Shown: piece by piece, positions 1 through 8,445 of the stretch
Numbering within the stretch: position 1 is the stretch's first letter
Layout: each line of letters starts with the position of its first letter
NCBI GenBank assembly: GCA_022614695.1
Contig: JAKEIC010000194.1
Location: 1 to 42,226 of the forward strand
DNA length: 42,226 nucleotides
Direction of reading: 5' to 3'
DNA from: Planctomycetales bacterium
GTDB lineage: Bacteria; Planctomycetota; JAKEIC01
Program-made: the position numbers and the translations under genes
Notes under the pieces: generated by a model
Told to the model about the DNA's origin: nothing
Databases searched by the model: none
Seen by the model: only the letters and a program-made list of their open reading frames with translations

Positions 1-1
1 A

Positions 2-2113
2 ATCCGGGCGGCCGGGCCGGGCGCGCGGCGCCCGGGCGCCCCGCCCCCGCCCGGCGCGGGCGTCCCTGTCGGCGCGGCCCCCGGCGCGGCTGCCGACGAG
101 GCGGCGAAGAGGGCCGCCAAGGCGAAGAAGGGCCGACCCACGCGTCCCTCGGCACGCGACGAGGTGGACCTCTCGCTCCTCCGGGGGCGGGTCGAGGCCA
201 CCGTCGTGGTCTCCGACCCCGACATCGCCCGCCGCATCCGTCCGGTGAGCAAGCGGCGGCCGCGCCGTGACGAGGGCGCCGCGGTCCCGGTGGTCTCGAA
301 GGACCGCGTCCTCGAGCTGGTGGCCCCGGTGACCGTGCGCGAGCTCTCCACGGTGCTGGGGATCAAGGCGACCGACCTCCTCACGAAGCTCCTCCAAGGG
401 GGAACGCCGGCCACGATCAACACCGTGCTGCCGGACGAGGCGGTGACCCTCCTCGCGATGGACTTCGGCAAGGAGGTCCGGGTGGTGAAGGCCCGGGCCG
501 CCGAGGACAAGATCGGCGCGGCCGCGGCCGAGCCGGACCGGCCCGAGGACCTCGGGCCCCGCGGCCCCGTCGTCACGATCCTCGGGCACGTGGACCACGG
601 GAAGACGTCCCTCCTCGACGCGATCCGGCACACGAAAGTCGCGGCGGGGGAGTCGGGCGGGATCACCCAGCACATCGGGGCATACCGCGTCACGAGGGGG
701 GAGCGCTCGTTCGTCTTCCTCGACACCCCGGGCCACGCGGCCTTCACCGAGATGCGGGCGCGGGGCGCCCACGTGACCGACATCGTCGTCCTCGTCGTCG
801 CAGCCGACGACGGGGTCCAGCAGCAGACGATCGAGAGCGTGAACCACGCCATGGCGGCCGAGGTCGCCCTCGTCGTCGCGGTGAACAAGGTGGACAAGCT
901 CGAGAAGCAGAACGCCCGTCAGCAGGCGATCGAGAAGATCAAGGGCCAGCTGATGGCCAACGGCGTGACCCCCGAAGGCTACGGCGGGAAGACCCAGTTC
1001 ATCCCGGTCTCTGCCCAGACGGGGGAGGGGCTCGACGCCCTCCTCGAGGCCGTCGGGAACGAGGCGGACCTGCTCGAGCTGCGGGCCAACCCGAAGAAGC
1101 CGGCGCGCGGGACGGTCCTCGAGGCGAGCGTCTCCGAGGGCCATGGCGTGCAGGCGACCGTGCTCGTCCAGGACGGCATGCTGCGCCAGGGGGACCCGAT
1201 CGTGGCCGGCCGCGCCTTCGGGCGCGGGCGGCGGCTCCGCGACGAGAACGGCCAGTCCCTCGCCGAGGCGGGCCCCTCGACCCCCGTGATCGTCTCGGGC
1301 CTCTCCGAGGTGCCCGAGGCCGGCGACCCCTTCAACGTGGTCGCCTCCGACGACGACGCGCGCCGGATCTCGGAGGAGAGGGACGCCAAGTTCCGGCGCG
1401 CGGCCCAGACCGACCGCAAGAAGGCCTCGCTCGACACCCTCTTCGCGAAGCTCGACTCCCGGAACCGCGAGGTGCGGCTCGTGCTCAAGTGCGACGTGAA
1501 GGGATCGGTGGAGGCGCTCCGCGACCAGCTCGTGGGCCTCACGACTCCCGAGGTGCGGGTGAAGCTCCTCCACGCGGCCGTCGGCGCGATCACCGAGTCG
1601 GACGTGACCCTCGCCGAGGCCTCGGACGGGATCGTGCTCGGCTTCCGCGTCGTCCCCGAGGAGGCGGCGCGCGCCCTCGCCCTCGAGCGCGGCGTCGAGA
1701 TCCGCCGCTACGACATCATCTACGACCTCCTCGACGACGTGAAGAAGGCGCTGGAGGGCCTCCTCGAGCCCGAGAAGAAGGAGGTCCTGCACGCCCGGGT
1801 CGAGGTGCGGAAGACCTTCCGCTTCAGCAAGATCGGCACGATCGCCGGCTGCTACGTCTCGGCGGGCGCCGTGGAACGGAGCCACAGGATCCGCCTCGTC
1901 CGCGACGGCGCGGTCGTCCTCCCGGACGCGAAGATCGAGTCGCTCAGGAGGTTCGAGAAGGACGTCCGCGAGGTGCAGCACGGGTTCGAGTGCGGGCTCA
2001 AGATCGCCGGCTACGACGACGTGAAACCCGGCGACGTGATCGAGGCCTACGCGGTGCAACTCATCAAGCGGTCCCTGGAGGCCGGGAAGCGCGAGAAGGC
2101 GGAGGCGCGCTAG
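2..2113 (+). CDS. infB: Translation initiation factor IF-2, 5'-truncated by window edge
   Basis: GTPase that delivers initiator fMet-tRNA to the ribosomal P site and promotes subunit joining. The frame is open to the left edge, so the true start lies outside and 703 residues are visible. The visible N-terminus is a Gly/Ala/Pro-rich then Lys-rich linker, followed by the IF2 N-terminal fold ([20 protein letters not shown]) and the G domain: G1 GHVDHGKT at bases 584-607, then [26 protein letters not shown] and NKVDK. Domains II-IV follow, including the conserved [10 protein letters not shown] and [14 protein letters not shown] stretches of the C-terminal half. A GTG at 164 could be misread as the start but would remove conserved linker sequence. 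DUF503 and rbfA follow on the same strand, the usual nusA-infB-rbfA neighbourhood. Identification is certain from family knowledge. Confidence 0.98.
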   Translation: MRAAGPGARRPGAPPPPGAGVPVGAAPGAAADEAAKRAAKAKKGRPTRPSARDEVDLSLLRGRVEATVVVSDPDIARRIRPVSKRRPRRDEGAAVPVVSKDRVLELVAPVTVRELSTVLGIKATDLLTKLLQGGTPATINTVLPDEAVTLLAMDFGKEVRVVKARAAEDKIGAAAAEPDRPEDLGPRGPVVTILGHVDHGKTSLLDAIRHTKVAAGESGGITQHIGAYRVTRGERSFVFLDTPGHAAFTEMRARGAHVTDIVVLVVAADDGVQQQTIESVNHAMAAEVALVVAVNKVDKLEKQNARQQAIEKIKGQLMANGVTPEGYGGKTQFIPVSAQTGEGLDALLEAVGNEADLLELRANPKKPARGTVLEASVSEGHGVQATVLVQDGMLRQGDPIVAGRAFGRGRRLRDENGQSLAEAGPSTPVIVSGLSEVPEAGDPFNVVASDDDARRISEERDAKFRRAAQTDRKKASLDTLFAKLDSRNREVRLVLKCDVKGSVEALRDQLVGLTTPEVRVKLLHAAVGAITESDVTLAEASDGIVLGFRVVPEEAARALALERGVEIRRYDIIYDLLDDVKKALEGLLEPEKKEVLHARVEVRKTFRFSKIGTIAGCYVSAGAVERSHRIRLVRDGAVVLPDAKIESLRRFEKDVREVQHGFECGLKIAGYDDVKPGDVIEAYAVQLIKRSLEAGKREKAEAR

Positions 2114-2140
2114 GCGCTTGAAACCGGGCGCGGGGGTCCG

Positions 2141-2440
2141 ATGATGGGCCCCGTGCCCTTCGTCGTCGGGACCGCGACTCTCCGGCTCGCGCTGCGCGAG
2201 TCGCACTCGCTCAAGGACAAGCGCCGCGTCGTCCTCTCGCTCAAGGACCGGCTCCGCCAGCAGTTCAACGTCTCGGTCTCCGAGGTGGACGGCCAGGACG
2301 AGCGCCAGCGCGCGGTGCTCGGTGTCGCCATGGCCGGATCGGACGCGCGCTACGTCGAGGGCGCGCTCGCGAAGGTCGTGGACCTCGTCCGCGGGAACCC
2401 GCATGCGGAGCTCGTGGACTTCGAGGTCCGGGTGGCCTGA
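2141..2440 (+). CDS. ylxP: DUF503 family protein (YlxP-like)
   Basis: A 99-residue protein of the DUF503/YlxP family, which is repeatedly found between infB and rbfA. Its biochemical role is poorly known; location suggests a part in ribosome maturation or translation. The family signature is clear: VGTATLRLALRESHSLKDKR near residues 10-28, then the RLRQQFNVSVSEVDGQD segment, ending in a short ferredoxin-like fold. It begins 27 bases after the infB stop with two consecutive ATG codons (2141, 2144), either of which could be used; no strong Shine-Dalgarno is visible. Its TGA overlaps the rbfA ATG by one base (TGATG at 2438-2442), indicating translational coupling. Confidence 0.9.
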   Translation: MMGPVPFVVGTATLRLALRESHSLKDKRRVVLSLKDRLRQQFNVSVSEVDGQDERQRAVLGVAMAGSDARYVEGALAKVVDLVRGNPHAELVDFEVRVA

Positions 2441-2913
2441 TGGGAGTCCGCGCCGAGCGACTGGCCCAGTTCATCAAGGAGGAGGTCGCGGAGATCCTCC
2501 AGCGCCAGATCTCCGACCCCCGGATCCAGTTCGTCTCGGTGACGCGCGTTCAGCTCTCGGCGGACCTCAGGTTCGCGAAGGTCTACGTCTCGATGCTCGG
2601 GAGCGAAGGGGCGCGGACCGCGGCGATGACCGCTCTCGAGCACGCCCGGGGCCGGATCCAGGCCCTCGTCGCCCCGAGGATCCAGGCCCGGTTCTGCCCG
2701 CGGATTGACTTCTCGTACGACCCCGGGCTCGCCGAGGCGGTGCGCGTGAGCAAGATCATTGACGAGGCCGTGAAGGAGGACCGGGAGAGGCAGAAGGCGC
2801 GGGGGGAGGCGCCGCCGGCGCCGGCCAAGCCGCCGCCGCCGAAGCCGAGAACGAGGACGAGCACGAGCACGGACGACGACGAGGACGCCCCGGCAAAGAG
2901 CGAGGAAGAGTGA
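2440..2913 (+). CDS. rbfA: 30S ribosome-binding factor A
   Basis: RbfA, the KH-fold factor that binds the 30S subunit during late 16S rRNA maturation. Recognised from RAERLAQFIKEEVAEILQRQ at the N-terminus, SDPRIQFVSVTRVQLSADLR and FAKVYVSMLG in the middle, and the RIDFSYDPGLAEAVRVSKII helix. The KH core ends near residue 115. It is followed by a roughly 40-residue low-complexity tail, first Pro/Lys/Ala-rich and then Ser/Thr/Asp/Glu-rich (TSTSTDDDEDA), which most RbfA proteins lack. Start ATG overlaps the previous stop, and its TGA overlaps the next gene's GTG (GTGA, 2910-2913). The tail looks disordered; no function can be assigned to it. Confidence 0.95.
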   Translation: MGVRAERLAQFIKEEVAEILQRQISDPRIQFVSVTRVQLSADLRFAKVYVSMLGSEGARTAAMTALEHARGRIQALVAPRIQARFCPRIDFSYDPGLAEAVRVSKIIDEAVKEDRERQKARGEAPPAPAKPPPPKPRTRTSTSTDDDEDAPAKSEEE

Positions 2914-3389
2914 ACTCCACTCGACTCCGGATCCTCGGGGCCGTCGTCCTGCTCGCGGGCCTCGTTGTCCTCATCGAGAGGCTCTGGGTGACCGACACCG
3001 AGGCCATCGCGGCTGAGATCGCAGGAAGCCGCGCGGCGCTGCTTGCGGGCGACGTGGACGGCGCGGCGCGGATCCTCTCGGACCGTTTCACCTGGGAGCG
3101 GGGTGGCCGCGCGCAGGCGGTGGCCTCGGTCCGGGGGTTCCTGAAGGAGTTCCCGATCCACGAGGCGCGCGGGAGCGACCTCGAGAGCGTGGCCTTCGAG
3201 GAGTCGGGCGAGGGCGTCGCACGCGTGGACTGGGTGCTCTTCTCGAAGGGGACCGGAGCGGGACTCGACCGGATGCCGATCCGCCTCTTCCTCCGCTTCG
3301 CGAAGGAGCCCGAGGGCTGGCGAGTCGTGAAGCTCGAGCGGTGGCAGTGGGGCGCGGAGGCCCTGCTCGGGCCGCCGGAGGGACGCTAG
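2910..3389 (+). CDS. Membrane-anchored NTF2-like protein, unknown function
   Basis: A 159-residue protein starting at GTG within a GTGA overlap with rbfA, hence translationally coupled to the ribosome-maturation genes. Residues about 7-22 form one hydrophobic segment (ILGAVVLLAGLVVLIE), predicted as an N-terminal membrane anchor. The rest resembles the SnoaL/NTF2-like cone fold: an N-terminal helix with AALLAGDVDGAARILSD, then strands ending in GWRVVKLERWQW, typical of small DUF4440-like domains. No catalytic residues can be named. Its TAG shares the bases CTAG with the convergent gene on the other strand. The fold assignment is a pattern judgement, and the function is unknown. Confidence 0.7.
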   Translation: MNSTRLRILGAVVLLAGLVVLIERLWVTDTEAIAAEIAGSRAALLAGDVDGAARILSDRFTWERGGRAQAVASVRGFLKEFPIHEARGSDLESVAFEESGEGVARVDWVLFSKGTGAGLDRMPIRLFLRFAKEPEGWRVVKLERWQWGAEALLGPPEGR

Positions 3390-4051
3390 CGGACGCGCCG
3401 CGCCGGCGGCTCGGGTATCGGCGTGTCGTCCCCGGCGATGTCGAGGCCGAACCAACCCAGGAGGAAGTCGAGGAACTCGCCGGGGCTGAAGCCGACCGAG
3501 GCGCCAACGAGCAACGCGTGGACGCCGACGCTGACGTCGAAAGCGTGAACACGCGCCCAGCGCCTTGCGGGGGTCGCGGGGCCGTCCCAGATCGAGGACG
3601 GCTTGTCGTCATCCCCGAGGGTAAAGACCGCCGGAAGCATCAGATAGCACTGGTGGATTCCCCCCTCTCCTCCACCGCCAGGTGGCGGCCGGGTGCTGGA
3701 AATATGGAGCCCTGGCGGTGAGTAGTGTGGGAATACGTGTGTCGCCGGCCAGTAGATGTCGGTGGTCGCATCCATGACCCGCGAGCCACCCGCGTCCAGT
3801 CCGAAGACGTATCCCACTCCATACACCCAACCCACCCCCGCGGCGCGGGGCGTGATGCCGATCCCGATTCCCAGGTGCATCAGGCCCGCGGCCTCTACGC
3901 TCGCGCCGATCCCCGGGGCGACGCCCGCCTGCACGCGGAAGCACTCCCCGAAGTCCCGCGTCCGGTTCGCGAAGTAGTTCCCAAGCGCACCGCAGCCCGG
4001 GGCTGACGTGGCAGCGAGGGCGAGCCCTGCCGCGACCCAGACAGATCGCAC
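3386..4051 (-). CDS. Putative exported Gly-rich lipoprotein of unknown function
   Basis: A 221-residue product with an N-terminal hydrophobic stretch (VWVAAGLALAATSAPGC) that ends in Cys20 and could be a weak lipobox (APGC lacks the usual Leu at -3). The body has NYFANRTRDFGECFRVQAG, then glycine-rich alternating hydrophobic segments (HLGIGIGITPRAAGVGWVYGVGYVFGLDAGG) that look like outer-membrane or beta-rich structure. I recall similar uncharacterised proteins in Planctomycetota and Myxococcota, but this is not a database result. Start is GTG at 4051, six bases after a TAGAAT -10-like hexamer and without Shine-Dalgarno. Its stop overlaps the convergent NTF2-like gene by CTAG. Confidence 0.6.
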   Translation of the reverse strand: MRSVWVAAGLALAATSAPGCGALGNYFANRTRDFGECFRVQAGVAPGIGASVEAAGLMHLGIGIGITPRAAGVGWVYGVGYVFGLDAGGSRVMDATTDIYWPATHVFPHYSPPGLHISSTRPPPGGGGEGGIHQCYLMLPAVFTLGDDDKPSSIWDGPATPARRWARVHAFDVSVGVHALLVGASVGFSPGEFLDFLLGWFGLDIAGDDTPIPEPPARRVR

Positions 4052-4057
4052 CGGCGG

Positions 4058-4063
4058 ATTCTA
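4058..4063 (-). promoter_or_regulatory. -10-like element for the gene starting at 4051
   Basis: On the minus strand TAGAAT is followed by six bases and then the GTG start codon. That spacing would place the transcription start on or next to the start codon, a leaderless arrangement. No good -35 is seen at 16-18 bases. Confidence 0.5.
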
Positions 4064-4200
4064 GCAGCCCCCGGGGCGAAATCGTCGAAACCACTTCACG
4101 CGCTCGCGTCGCCACGCCGTCTCGCCACGGCCTGCGCCGGGGCCTTGAGCGGAAACAGGAGCGCGAAGCGCGACGAGGGGGGGCGAGCGAAGCGAGCAAC

Positions 4201-4234
4201 AGGGGGGAGGCGGAGTCCGCGGAGCCTCCCCCCT
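4201..4234. terminator. GC-rich hairpin, possible terminator of the phosphoesterase gene
   Basis: Perfect 11-base inverted repeat (AGGGGGGAGGC at 4201-4211 and GCCTCCCCCCT at 4224-4234) around a 12-base loop, 15 bases beyond the stop of the minus-strand phosphoesterase gene. There is no T-tract on the minus-strand exit side, so it may be a weak or non-canonical terminator. The rest of the 4052-4249 gap holds short GCGAA-centred repeats (GCGCGAAGCGC at 4161, GCGAGC-GAA-GCGAGC at 4183) and no gene. Confidence 0.45.
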
Positions 4235-4249
4235 ACCAAAGTCAACCTC

Positions 4250-5275
4250 TCATTCGTTTATTCTGTATATATTCCGGACCAGCTCCTCCAGCGTGTACTT
4301 CCGGTCCAGCCGGATGTGCAGGAAGACGCCCTCGGCGTCCTTCGAGTCGAGGATGATCTGGCGGTTGTTCGGGACCTTGAAACCCTTCTTGCACGCCTCG
4401 TGGCCGCAGAGGAGCAGGTCCGCCCCCACGATGGCGGCGAACTTGTCGGCAGTCTCCTGGGAGTAGTCGCGGCCCCAGACGAGCTTCTCGATCTGCGGGA
4501 TCGGCGCCGCGTCCACGATCGGGCCCTCGACGGCGAGGATCGAGGGGTCCCAGTCCTTGAGGGCGGCCCCGGTGGGGATCGAGTGGCTCATGAAGATCCC
4601 GTTCGGCGCCCGCACGGCGAGGGCCTGCACCTTGAAGAAGATGTTGTAGGCCTCCTTCACGTCGCGCGCCGACTCGCCGTACTGGCTCTTGAGCCCCTCG
4701 GCGAACATCTGGTTCAGCATGTGGCCGTCTTTCACGATCTTCTTCCCGAGGTATTCGCTGAGCTCGTGGTTCCCCATCACGATGTGGACCCGGTCGGGGT
4801 ACTCGCACTTGAACTCCGCGCAACGCTCGATCGTCCGGAAGGAGATGTCGCGGTCGATCAGCCCGAACTGGATGTTGTGCGTCGCCTCGTGGAGGATGAT
4901 GTGCCGCTCGGGGTATCGGTGAAGGGCAGCGATCTCGATGATCCTCGCGAGGTTGTCCTTATGGCCGTGGAGGTCGCCCGTGAAGATCACGTCGCCCTCG
5001 CCCGGCAGGAAGTAGGTCTGCCCACGGCGCGTCGGGTCGTCGAGGGTGAGCCGGGCGGCCTTCTTCATGAGGGCGCGGATCTCGACGACCTGGGCGGTCT
5101 TGCGGTCCACCCCCGCGAGCCGCGTCTTCACGCGCTCGGCGGGCAGCACCCGGTCGCCGGCGACGGGCTCCGCGCGCAGGATACCCGCCGACTCAGCCTC
5201 CGCGGGGAGCGCGCGCGGCACGCTCCGGGCGGGTCCCGGCGACCGGTCGCGGGAGTGGGGGCGGTTCGGGCTCAC
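4250..5275 (-). CDS. Calcineurin-like metallophosphoesterase with altered second metal motif
   Basis: A 341-residue member of the binuclear-metal phosphoesterase superfamily. Ligand motifs in order: GDLHG at residues 100-104, GNHE at 168-171, SHS at 230-232 and GHE at 291-293. The usual PPP second motif (GDxVDRG) between GDLHG and GNHE is missing; the equivalent position carries HEATHN (129-134). The substrate could be a phosphoprotein, nucleotide or other phosphoester. Residues 1-85 are a poorly conserved, partly disordered extension. Start is taken at GTG 5275, but other starts within the extension are possible because no clear signal decides. It lies 46 bases after the metallopeptidase gene on the same strand, probably an operon. 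The C-terminal codons (NIYRINE) are unusually AT-rich for this genome. Confidence 0.75.
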   Translation of the reverse strand: MSPNRPHSRDRSPGPARSVPRALPAEAESAGILRAEPVAGDRVLPAERVKTRLAGVDRKTAQVVEIRALMKKAARLTLDDPTRRGQTYFLPGEGDVIFTGDLHGHKDNLARIIEIAALHRYPERHIILHEATHNIQFGLIDRDISFRTIERCAEFKCEYPDRVHIVMGNHELSEYLGKKIVKDGHMLNQMFAEGLKSQYGESARDVKEAYNIFFKVQALAVRAPNGIFMSHSIPTGAALKDWDPSILAVEGPIVDAAPIPQIEKLVWGRDYSQETADKFAAIVGADLLLCGHEACKKGFKVPNNRQIILDSKDAEGVFLHIRLDRKYTLEELVRNIYRINE

Positions 5276-5321
5276 CGGTCCATAGCCACGAGCAGCCGGG
5301 TCGCCGCTCGGGGCGCGACCC

Positions 5322-6227
5322 CTACTTATACTCGATGCCGCCGAAGACTTCCACGAACCGGGCGTACGCCGTCTCCCAGCACTCCCGCACGCCCGGCGGG
5401 AGCCCGGCGATGAACCGCCGGAGCCTCTCCCCCTGGGAGACGTAGATCATGTAGGTCTCGGCGAAGTACTCCTCGAACACGGAGGCCTGGTAGGCGCGGC
5501 GGGACTCGGCGTCCAGGAGGAACTCGACCCCGAGGAACGCGCCGGCGGCCGTCAGCCGCGCGTGCGCCCGCCTGAGCTCCGCGCGGACCTCCTCGTCGAG
5601 CCCGCCCTCCGCCGCGTGACCCAGCTCGTGGAGGAGGAGCCCCACGAAGGTGCGCCGGGCGCCCTGGAGCGCGAAGTCGTAGAGCATCACCACGCCCGAC
5701 TCGTAGGCCGAGGCCTTCGCCGAGTCGGGCCCCCAGCCGCCGAGCTGGATCGCCCGGACCCGCGGGGGCCGGACGTGCGAGTCGGGCAGCGCCCCGAGGA
5801 TCCGGTGCAGCATCCCGTAGGCGTTCCCGTGGTGCGTCGAGAAAACGCGGCCGGGAGGGGTTCCCAGGGCGCCGTTCCGGAGCTCCACGCCGCGGCGGGA
5901 CAGGTAACGCCGGACGCGGTAGAACGCCACGTACCGCCGTCCCCGGGGGATGGCCTCCAGCGCCGCCCAGCCGCGGTACGCATCGAAGTCCTCGCGCGTG
6001 GCGGGGATCCACATCGCCGAGGAGCCGCCCTTGATCGCCCCGCCGAGGCGGTACTTCCCCTCGAGCTCGATCACGCGCTGGCCGAAGCGGAACTCCCGCT
6101 CGAGCTCGGGCGTGAGGTGCGCGACGCTCGCGCGGAGGGACAGCCACGGCTCCGCGAGACCCCGGGCGTCGGGCGGCACCTCGCGCATCGCCCGCGGTCT
6201 CTCCGGCTCTGCCGTCCGGGTCGCCAT
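5322..6227 (-). CDS. Putative zinc metallopeptidase with HELGH motif
   Basis: A 301-residue protein with the zinc-binding sequence LLLHELGHAAEGG; His200, Glu201 and His204 form an HExxH motif. A likely third ligand lies in FEEYFAETYM (Glu253 or Glu257), giving a gluzincin-like layout about 50 residues downstream. No signal peptide or membrane segment is evident, so it is probably cytoplasmic. I do not recognise a named family. The start is ATG 6227 rather than an upstream in-frame ATG at 6263, because TATCCT lies seven bases before it on the minus strand, with TTGCCC 17 bases further up. The phosphoesterase gene follows downstream on the same strand. Confidence 0.65.
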   Translation of the reverse strand: MATRTAEPERPRAMREVPPDARGLAEPWLSLRASVAHLTPELEREFRFGQRVIELEGKYRLGGAIKGGSSAMWIPATREDFDAYRGWAALEAIPRGRRYVAFYRVRRYLSRRGVELRNGALGTPPGRVFSTHHGNAYGMLHRILGALPDSHVRPPRVRAIQLGGWGPDSAKASAYESGVVMLYDFALQGARRTFVGLLLHELGHAAEGGLDEEVRAELRRAHARLTAAGAFLGVEFLLDAESRRAYQASVFEEYFAETYMIYVSQGERLRRFIAGLPPGVRECWETAYARFVEVFGGIEYK

Positions 6228-6234
6228 CGGAGGG

Positions 6235-6263
6235 AGGATAGGGGTCCCGGCACGGGGGGGCAA
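6235..6263 (-). promoter_or_regulatory. Promoter of the metallopeptidase gene
   Basis: Minus-strand TTGCCC (6258-6263), 17-base spacer, TATCCT (6235-6240), then seven bases to the ATG at 6227. No Shine-Dalgarno is present between the -10 and the start, consistent with a leaderless transcript. Confidence 0.5.
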
Positions 6264-6299
6264 GGCTGCGCCAAGCAGGCAGTCCCGACGGACCCAGAC

Positions 6300-6471
6300 T
6301 CACCACCAATGCACCAGGACACCAACGGAGCCGAAGCGTGTTCACCACGGAGACACAGAGACACGGAGAAGATCCCGAGAGGATCCTTCTATCATCCGAG
6401 TCTCTTCACTGTGCCTCCGTGTCTCTGTGGTGATCTCCTCCTCGGCTGGTGCCTTGCTGGCTTGGTGGTGA
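6300..6471. repeat. Composite palindromic repeat element, copy A
   Basis: Fills most of the gap between the divergent metallopeptidase and LysM genes (6228-6527). The outer arms are TCACCACCAATGCACCAG (6300-6317) and, imperfectly complementary, CTGGTGCCTTG (6446-6456) plus CTTGGTGGTGA (6461-6471). Nested inside are arms 6343-6368 (CACCAC, GGAGACAC, AGAGACACGGAG) and 6415-6432 (CTCCGTGTCTCTGTGGTG), which match except for an eight-base insertion in the left arm. The loop contains GAGGATCCTTCTA, which recurs in copy B at 25855-25956. It contains no transposase and no coding frame worth calling. It resembles the GAGACACAGAG-type dispersed repeats known in many bacterial genomes. Confidence 0.8.
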
Positions 6472-6490
6472 ACAATCTCTCCCGGGCCGC

Positions 6491-6519
6491 TTGAGTCCCC
6501 CGCGCCCCGTCCGTAAGAT
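6491..6519 (+). promoter_or_regulatory. Sigma70-type promoter of the LysM gene
   Basis: TTGAGT (6491-6496), exact 17-base spacer, TAAGAT (6514-6519), then eight bases to the ATG at 6528. One of the best -35/-10 pairs in the window; it predicts an mRNA starting within a few bases of the start codon. Confidence 0.65.
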
Positions 6520-6527
6520 CCCCTCGG

Positions 6528-7151
6528 ATGGGCGGACGAGGGCTCTTCGTCGCGGCGATGCTGGCCGCGGTCGTGGCCGTGGCGGTCGTGATGGTCACGA
6601 TGGGGGGCGGGGAGAAGACCGGTCGCCTGACCGGGTACCGGGGGCTCGCGCCGCCCTCCACGGCCAAGGTTCCGCCCCCCGCGACCACTGCGCCGCCGGC
6701 CACGGTGGCGCCGCCGGCCACCGTCCAGGCTCCGGCGACCGCCGTCGCGCCGCCGGCGACCGCAAGTCCGCCCGCGACGGCCGCGACGGTCGCGGAGTCG
6801 GGTCCCGGCCCGAAGGGACACGCGGGCCCGCCCGCCCTCCGTCCCGGCGATCCCCGCGGCGCGACGACCAAGGAGTCGGCCGAGTCTCTGGTCCCGTGGG
6901 CCCGGGGCGAGGGGGAGGCGAAGGGCGAGGAGCGCGGCAAGACGTATCGGGTGGCTGCCGGCGGGGAGAGCGTCTACCAGGTGGCGCGGCGGGCGCTGGG
7001 AGACGAGAAGCGCTGGAGTGAGATCGTCGAGGCCAACCGGGGATCGGTGAAGGACCTCGACAAGATCCCGGCGGGGACGGAGATCCGGCTGCCCGAGGAG
7101 AAGACCACGCCGGCGCCGAAGCGGCGGGGGATCGCGGGGGGGATAGACTAG
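6528..7151 (+). CDS. Membrane-anchored LysM-domain protein
   Basis: A 207-residue protein with an N-terminal hydrophobic helix at residues 6-25 (LFVAAMLAAVVAVAVVMVTM), probably an uncleaved anchor. A low-complexity Pro/Ala/Thr linker follows with repeated PPAT units (about residues 45-90). The C-terminus carries one LysM domain: KTYRVAAGGESVYQVARRAL, then RWSEIVEANRG and IPAGTEIRLP, typical of peptidoglycan or other glycan binding. The expected role is attachment to, or sensing of, the cell wall in the periplasm; the partner is unknown. Its TAG shares CTAG (7148-7151) with the convergent hflX stop. A strong promoter lies directly before the ATG. Confidence 0.8.
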   Translation: MGGRGLFVAAMLAAVVAVAVVMVTMGGGEKTGRLTGYRGLAPPSTAKVPPPATTAPPATVAPPATVQAPATAVAPPATASPPATAATVAESGPGPKGHAGPPALRPGDPRGATTKESAESLVPWARGEGEAKGEERGKTYRVAAGGESVYQVARRALGDEKRWSEIVEANRGSVKDLDKIPAGTEIRLPEEKTTPAPKRRGIAGGID

Positions 7152-8431
7152 GGTGAGAGTCCGTCGGTCGCCGGCCTCCCACCCTTCGCCCGGATCGCCT
7201 CGGCGGGGGGGAGCGCGGCGCGGATGCGGATGCCGTCCTCCCTGGGCTCCTCGGAGATGATGCGGCCGTGGGCCCGGATCCGCGCGAGGCGGGCCCCGTC
7301 GGTGTAGGGGACGAGGAGGTCCACCTCGACCGCCGTCCGGTCCGCCTCCTCCGCGACGCGGGCCGCCAGGACCTCCAGGCCGTCCCCGCGCAAGGCCGAC
7401 ACCTCGACCCGTTCCCCGTGGTCCGTCCGCAGCCGCGAGAGGGGCATGTGGTCCTCGACGCGGTCCAGCTTGTTCAGGACGAGGATCCGGCGGCGCTCCC
7501 CCGCCCCGACCTCGGAGAGGACCTTCTCGACGGTCTGGACCTGGCCCTCGACGTCCGGGTGCGCAGCGTCGGCCACGTGGAGGAGCAGGTCCGCGGTGAG
7601 CGCCTCCTCGAGGGTCGCGTGGAACGAGGCGACCAGCCGGTGCGGTAGGTTCCGGATGAACCCGACGGTGTCCGAGAGGATCGCGGTGCGGCCGCCCGGG
7701 AGCGACCAGGCGCGGCTCCGCGTATCCAGGGTCGAGAAGAGCCGGTCCTCGACGAGGACGTCGGCTCCCGTGAGCCCGCGCATGAGCGTGCTCTTCCCGG
7801 CGTTGGTGTAGCCGACGAGGGCGACGCAGAACTGCTCGGCGCGCGTGGCCACCTCGCGGCGTCGCCGGGCCTCGATCTCCTTGAGCTCCGCCCGGAGCTT
7901 CGTGATCCGGTTGCGGATGATCCGGCGGTCCGTCTCGAGCTGGGTCTCCCCGGGGCCGCGGGTCCCGATGCCCCCCTCGATCCGCTCGAGGTGGACCCAC
8001 ATCCGGATGAGCCGCGGCAGCAGGTACTCGAGCTGCGCCAGCTCCACCTGGACCTTCGCCTGCACGGTCCGGGCCCGGGTCGCGAAGATGTCGAGGATCA
8101 GCTCGGTCCGGTCCACGACCTTCTTCCCGGCGATCCGCTCGATGTTCCGGATCTGCGCGGGCGAGAGGTCGTTCTCGGTGATCACGAGGTCGGCCCCGAC
8201 CGCCGCGGCGAGGCGGCCGATCTCCTCGACCTTGCCGTGGCCGAAGAGGGTCGCCGCATCCATGCGCCGCCGCTTCTGGACGATGCGGTCGGCGACCACG
8301 GCGCCGGCCGTGTCGGCGAGCTCCGCGAGCTCTTCCAGAGGCGCGGCCTCGGGCACCGCGTCCCTCGGGAGGCGCGCCGCGGCGAGGACCGCTCGTTCCC
8401 GTCGGACCCGGGTGGAGACGCTGCGCGCCAA
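7148..8431 (-). CDS. hflX: Ribosome-associated GTPase HflX
   Basis: HflX, a GTPase that binds the 50S subunit and can split stalled ribosomes. Features in order: N-terminal HflX domain with LEELAELADTAGAVV and TLFGHGKVEEIG, the coiled-coil linker containing GIGTRGPGETQLETDRRI, then the Era-like G domain with VGYTNAGKST (G1), SDTVGF (G3) and LNKLD (G4), and a C-terminal extension. Length 427 is normal. The upstream frame is open, so the start had to be chosen: TTG at 8431, eight bases after TAGAAT, gives the usual N-terminus; an ATG at 8441 is in another frame. The TAG of that hexamer is the stop codon of the upstream phosphodiesterase gene, 11 bases away. Confidence 0.93.
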   Translation of the reverse strand: MARSVSTRVRRERAVLAAARLPRDAVPEAAPLEELAELADTAGAVVADRIVQKRRRMDAATLFGHGKVEEIGRLAAAVGADLVITENDLSPAQIRNIERIAGKKVVDRTELILDIFATRARTVQAKVQVELAQLEYLLPRLIRMWVHLERIEGGIGTRGPGETQLETDRRIIRNRITKLRAELKEIEARRRREVATRAEQFCVALVGYTNAGKSTLMRGLTGADVLVEDRLFSTLDTRSRAWSLPGGRTAILSDTVGFIRNLPHRLVASFHATLEEALTADLLLHVADAAHPDVEGQVQTVEKVLSEVGAGERRRILVLNKLDRVEDHMPLSRLRTDHGERVEVSALRGDGLEVLAARVAEEADRTAVEVDLLVPYTDGARLARIRAHGRIISEEPREDGIRIRAALPPAEAIRAKGGRPATDGLSP

Positions 8432-8439
8432 CCGGCGCC

Positions 8440-8445
8440 ATTCTA
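8440..8445 (-). promoter_or_regulatory. -10-like element of hflX built on the upstream stop codon
   Basis: Minus-strand TAGAAT starts with the TAG stop of the phosphodiesterase gene (8445-8443) and ends eight bases before the hflX TTG at 8431. The spacing fits a leaderless internal promoter inside a two-gene operon. Confidence 0.45.

Noticed and set aside
4161-4197. GCGCGAAGCGC and GCGAGC-GAA-GCGAGC as a CRISPR-like or iteron array
   Set aside because: Only two dissimilar short motifs, no regular spacers and no cas genes anywhere in the window.
6342-8441. A long minus-strand frame starting with ATG 8441
   Set aside because: It is a shifted frame of hflX and its translation lacks any motif; the real hflX frame starts at TTG 8431.
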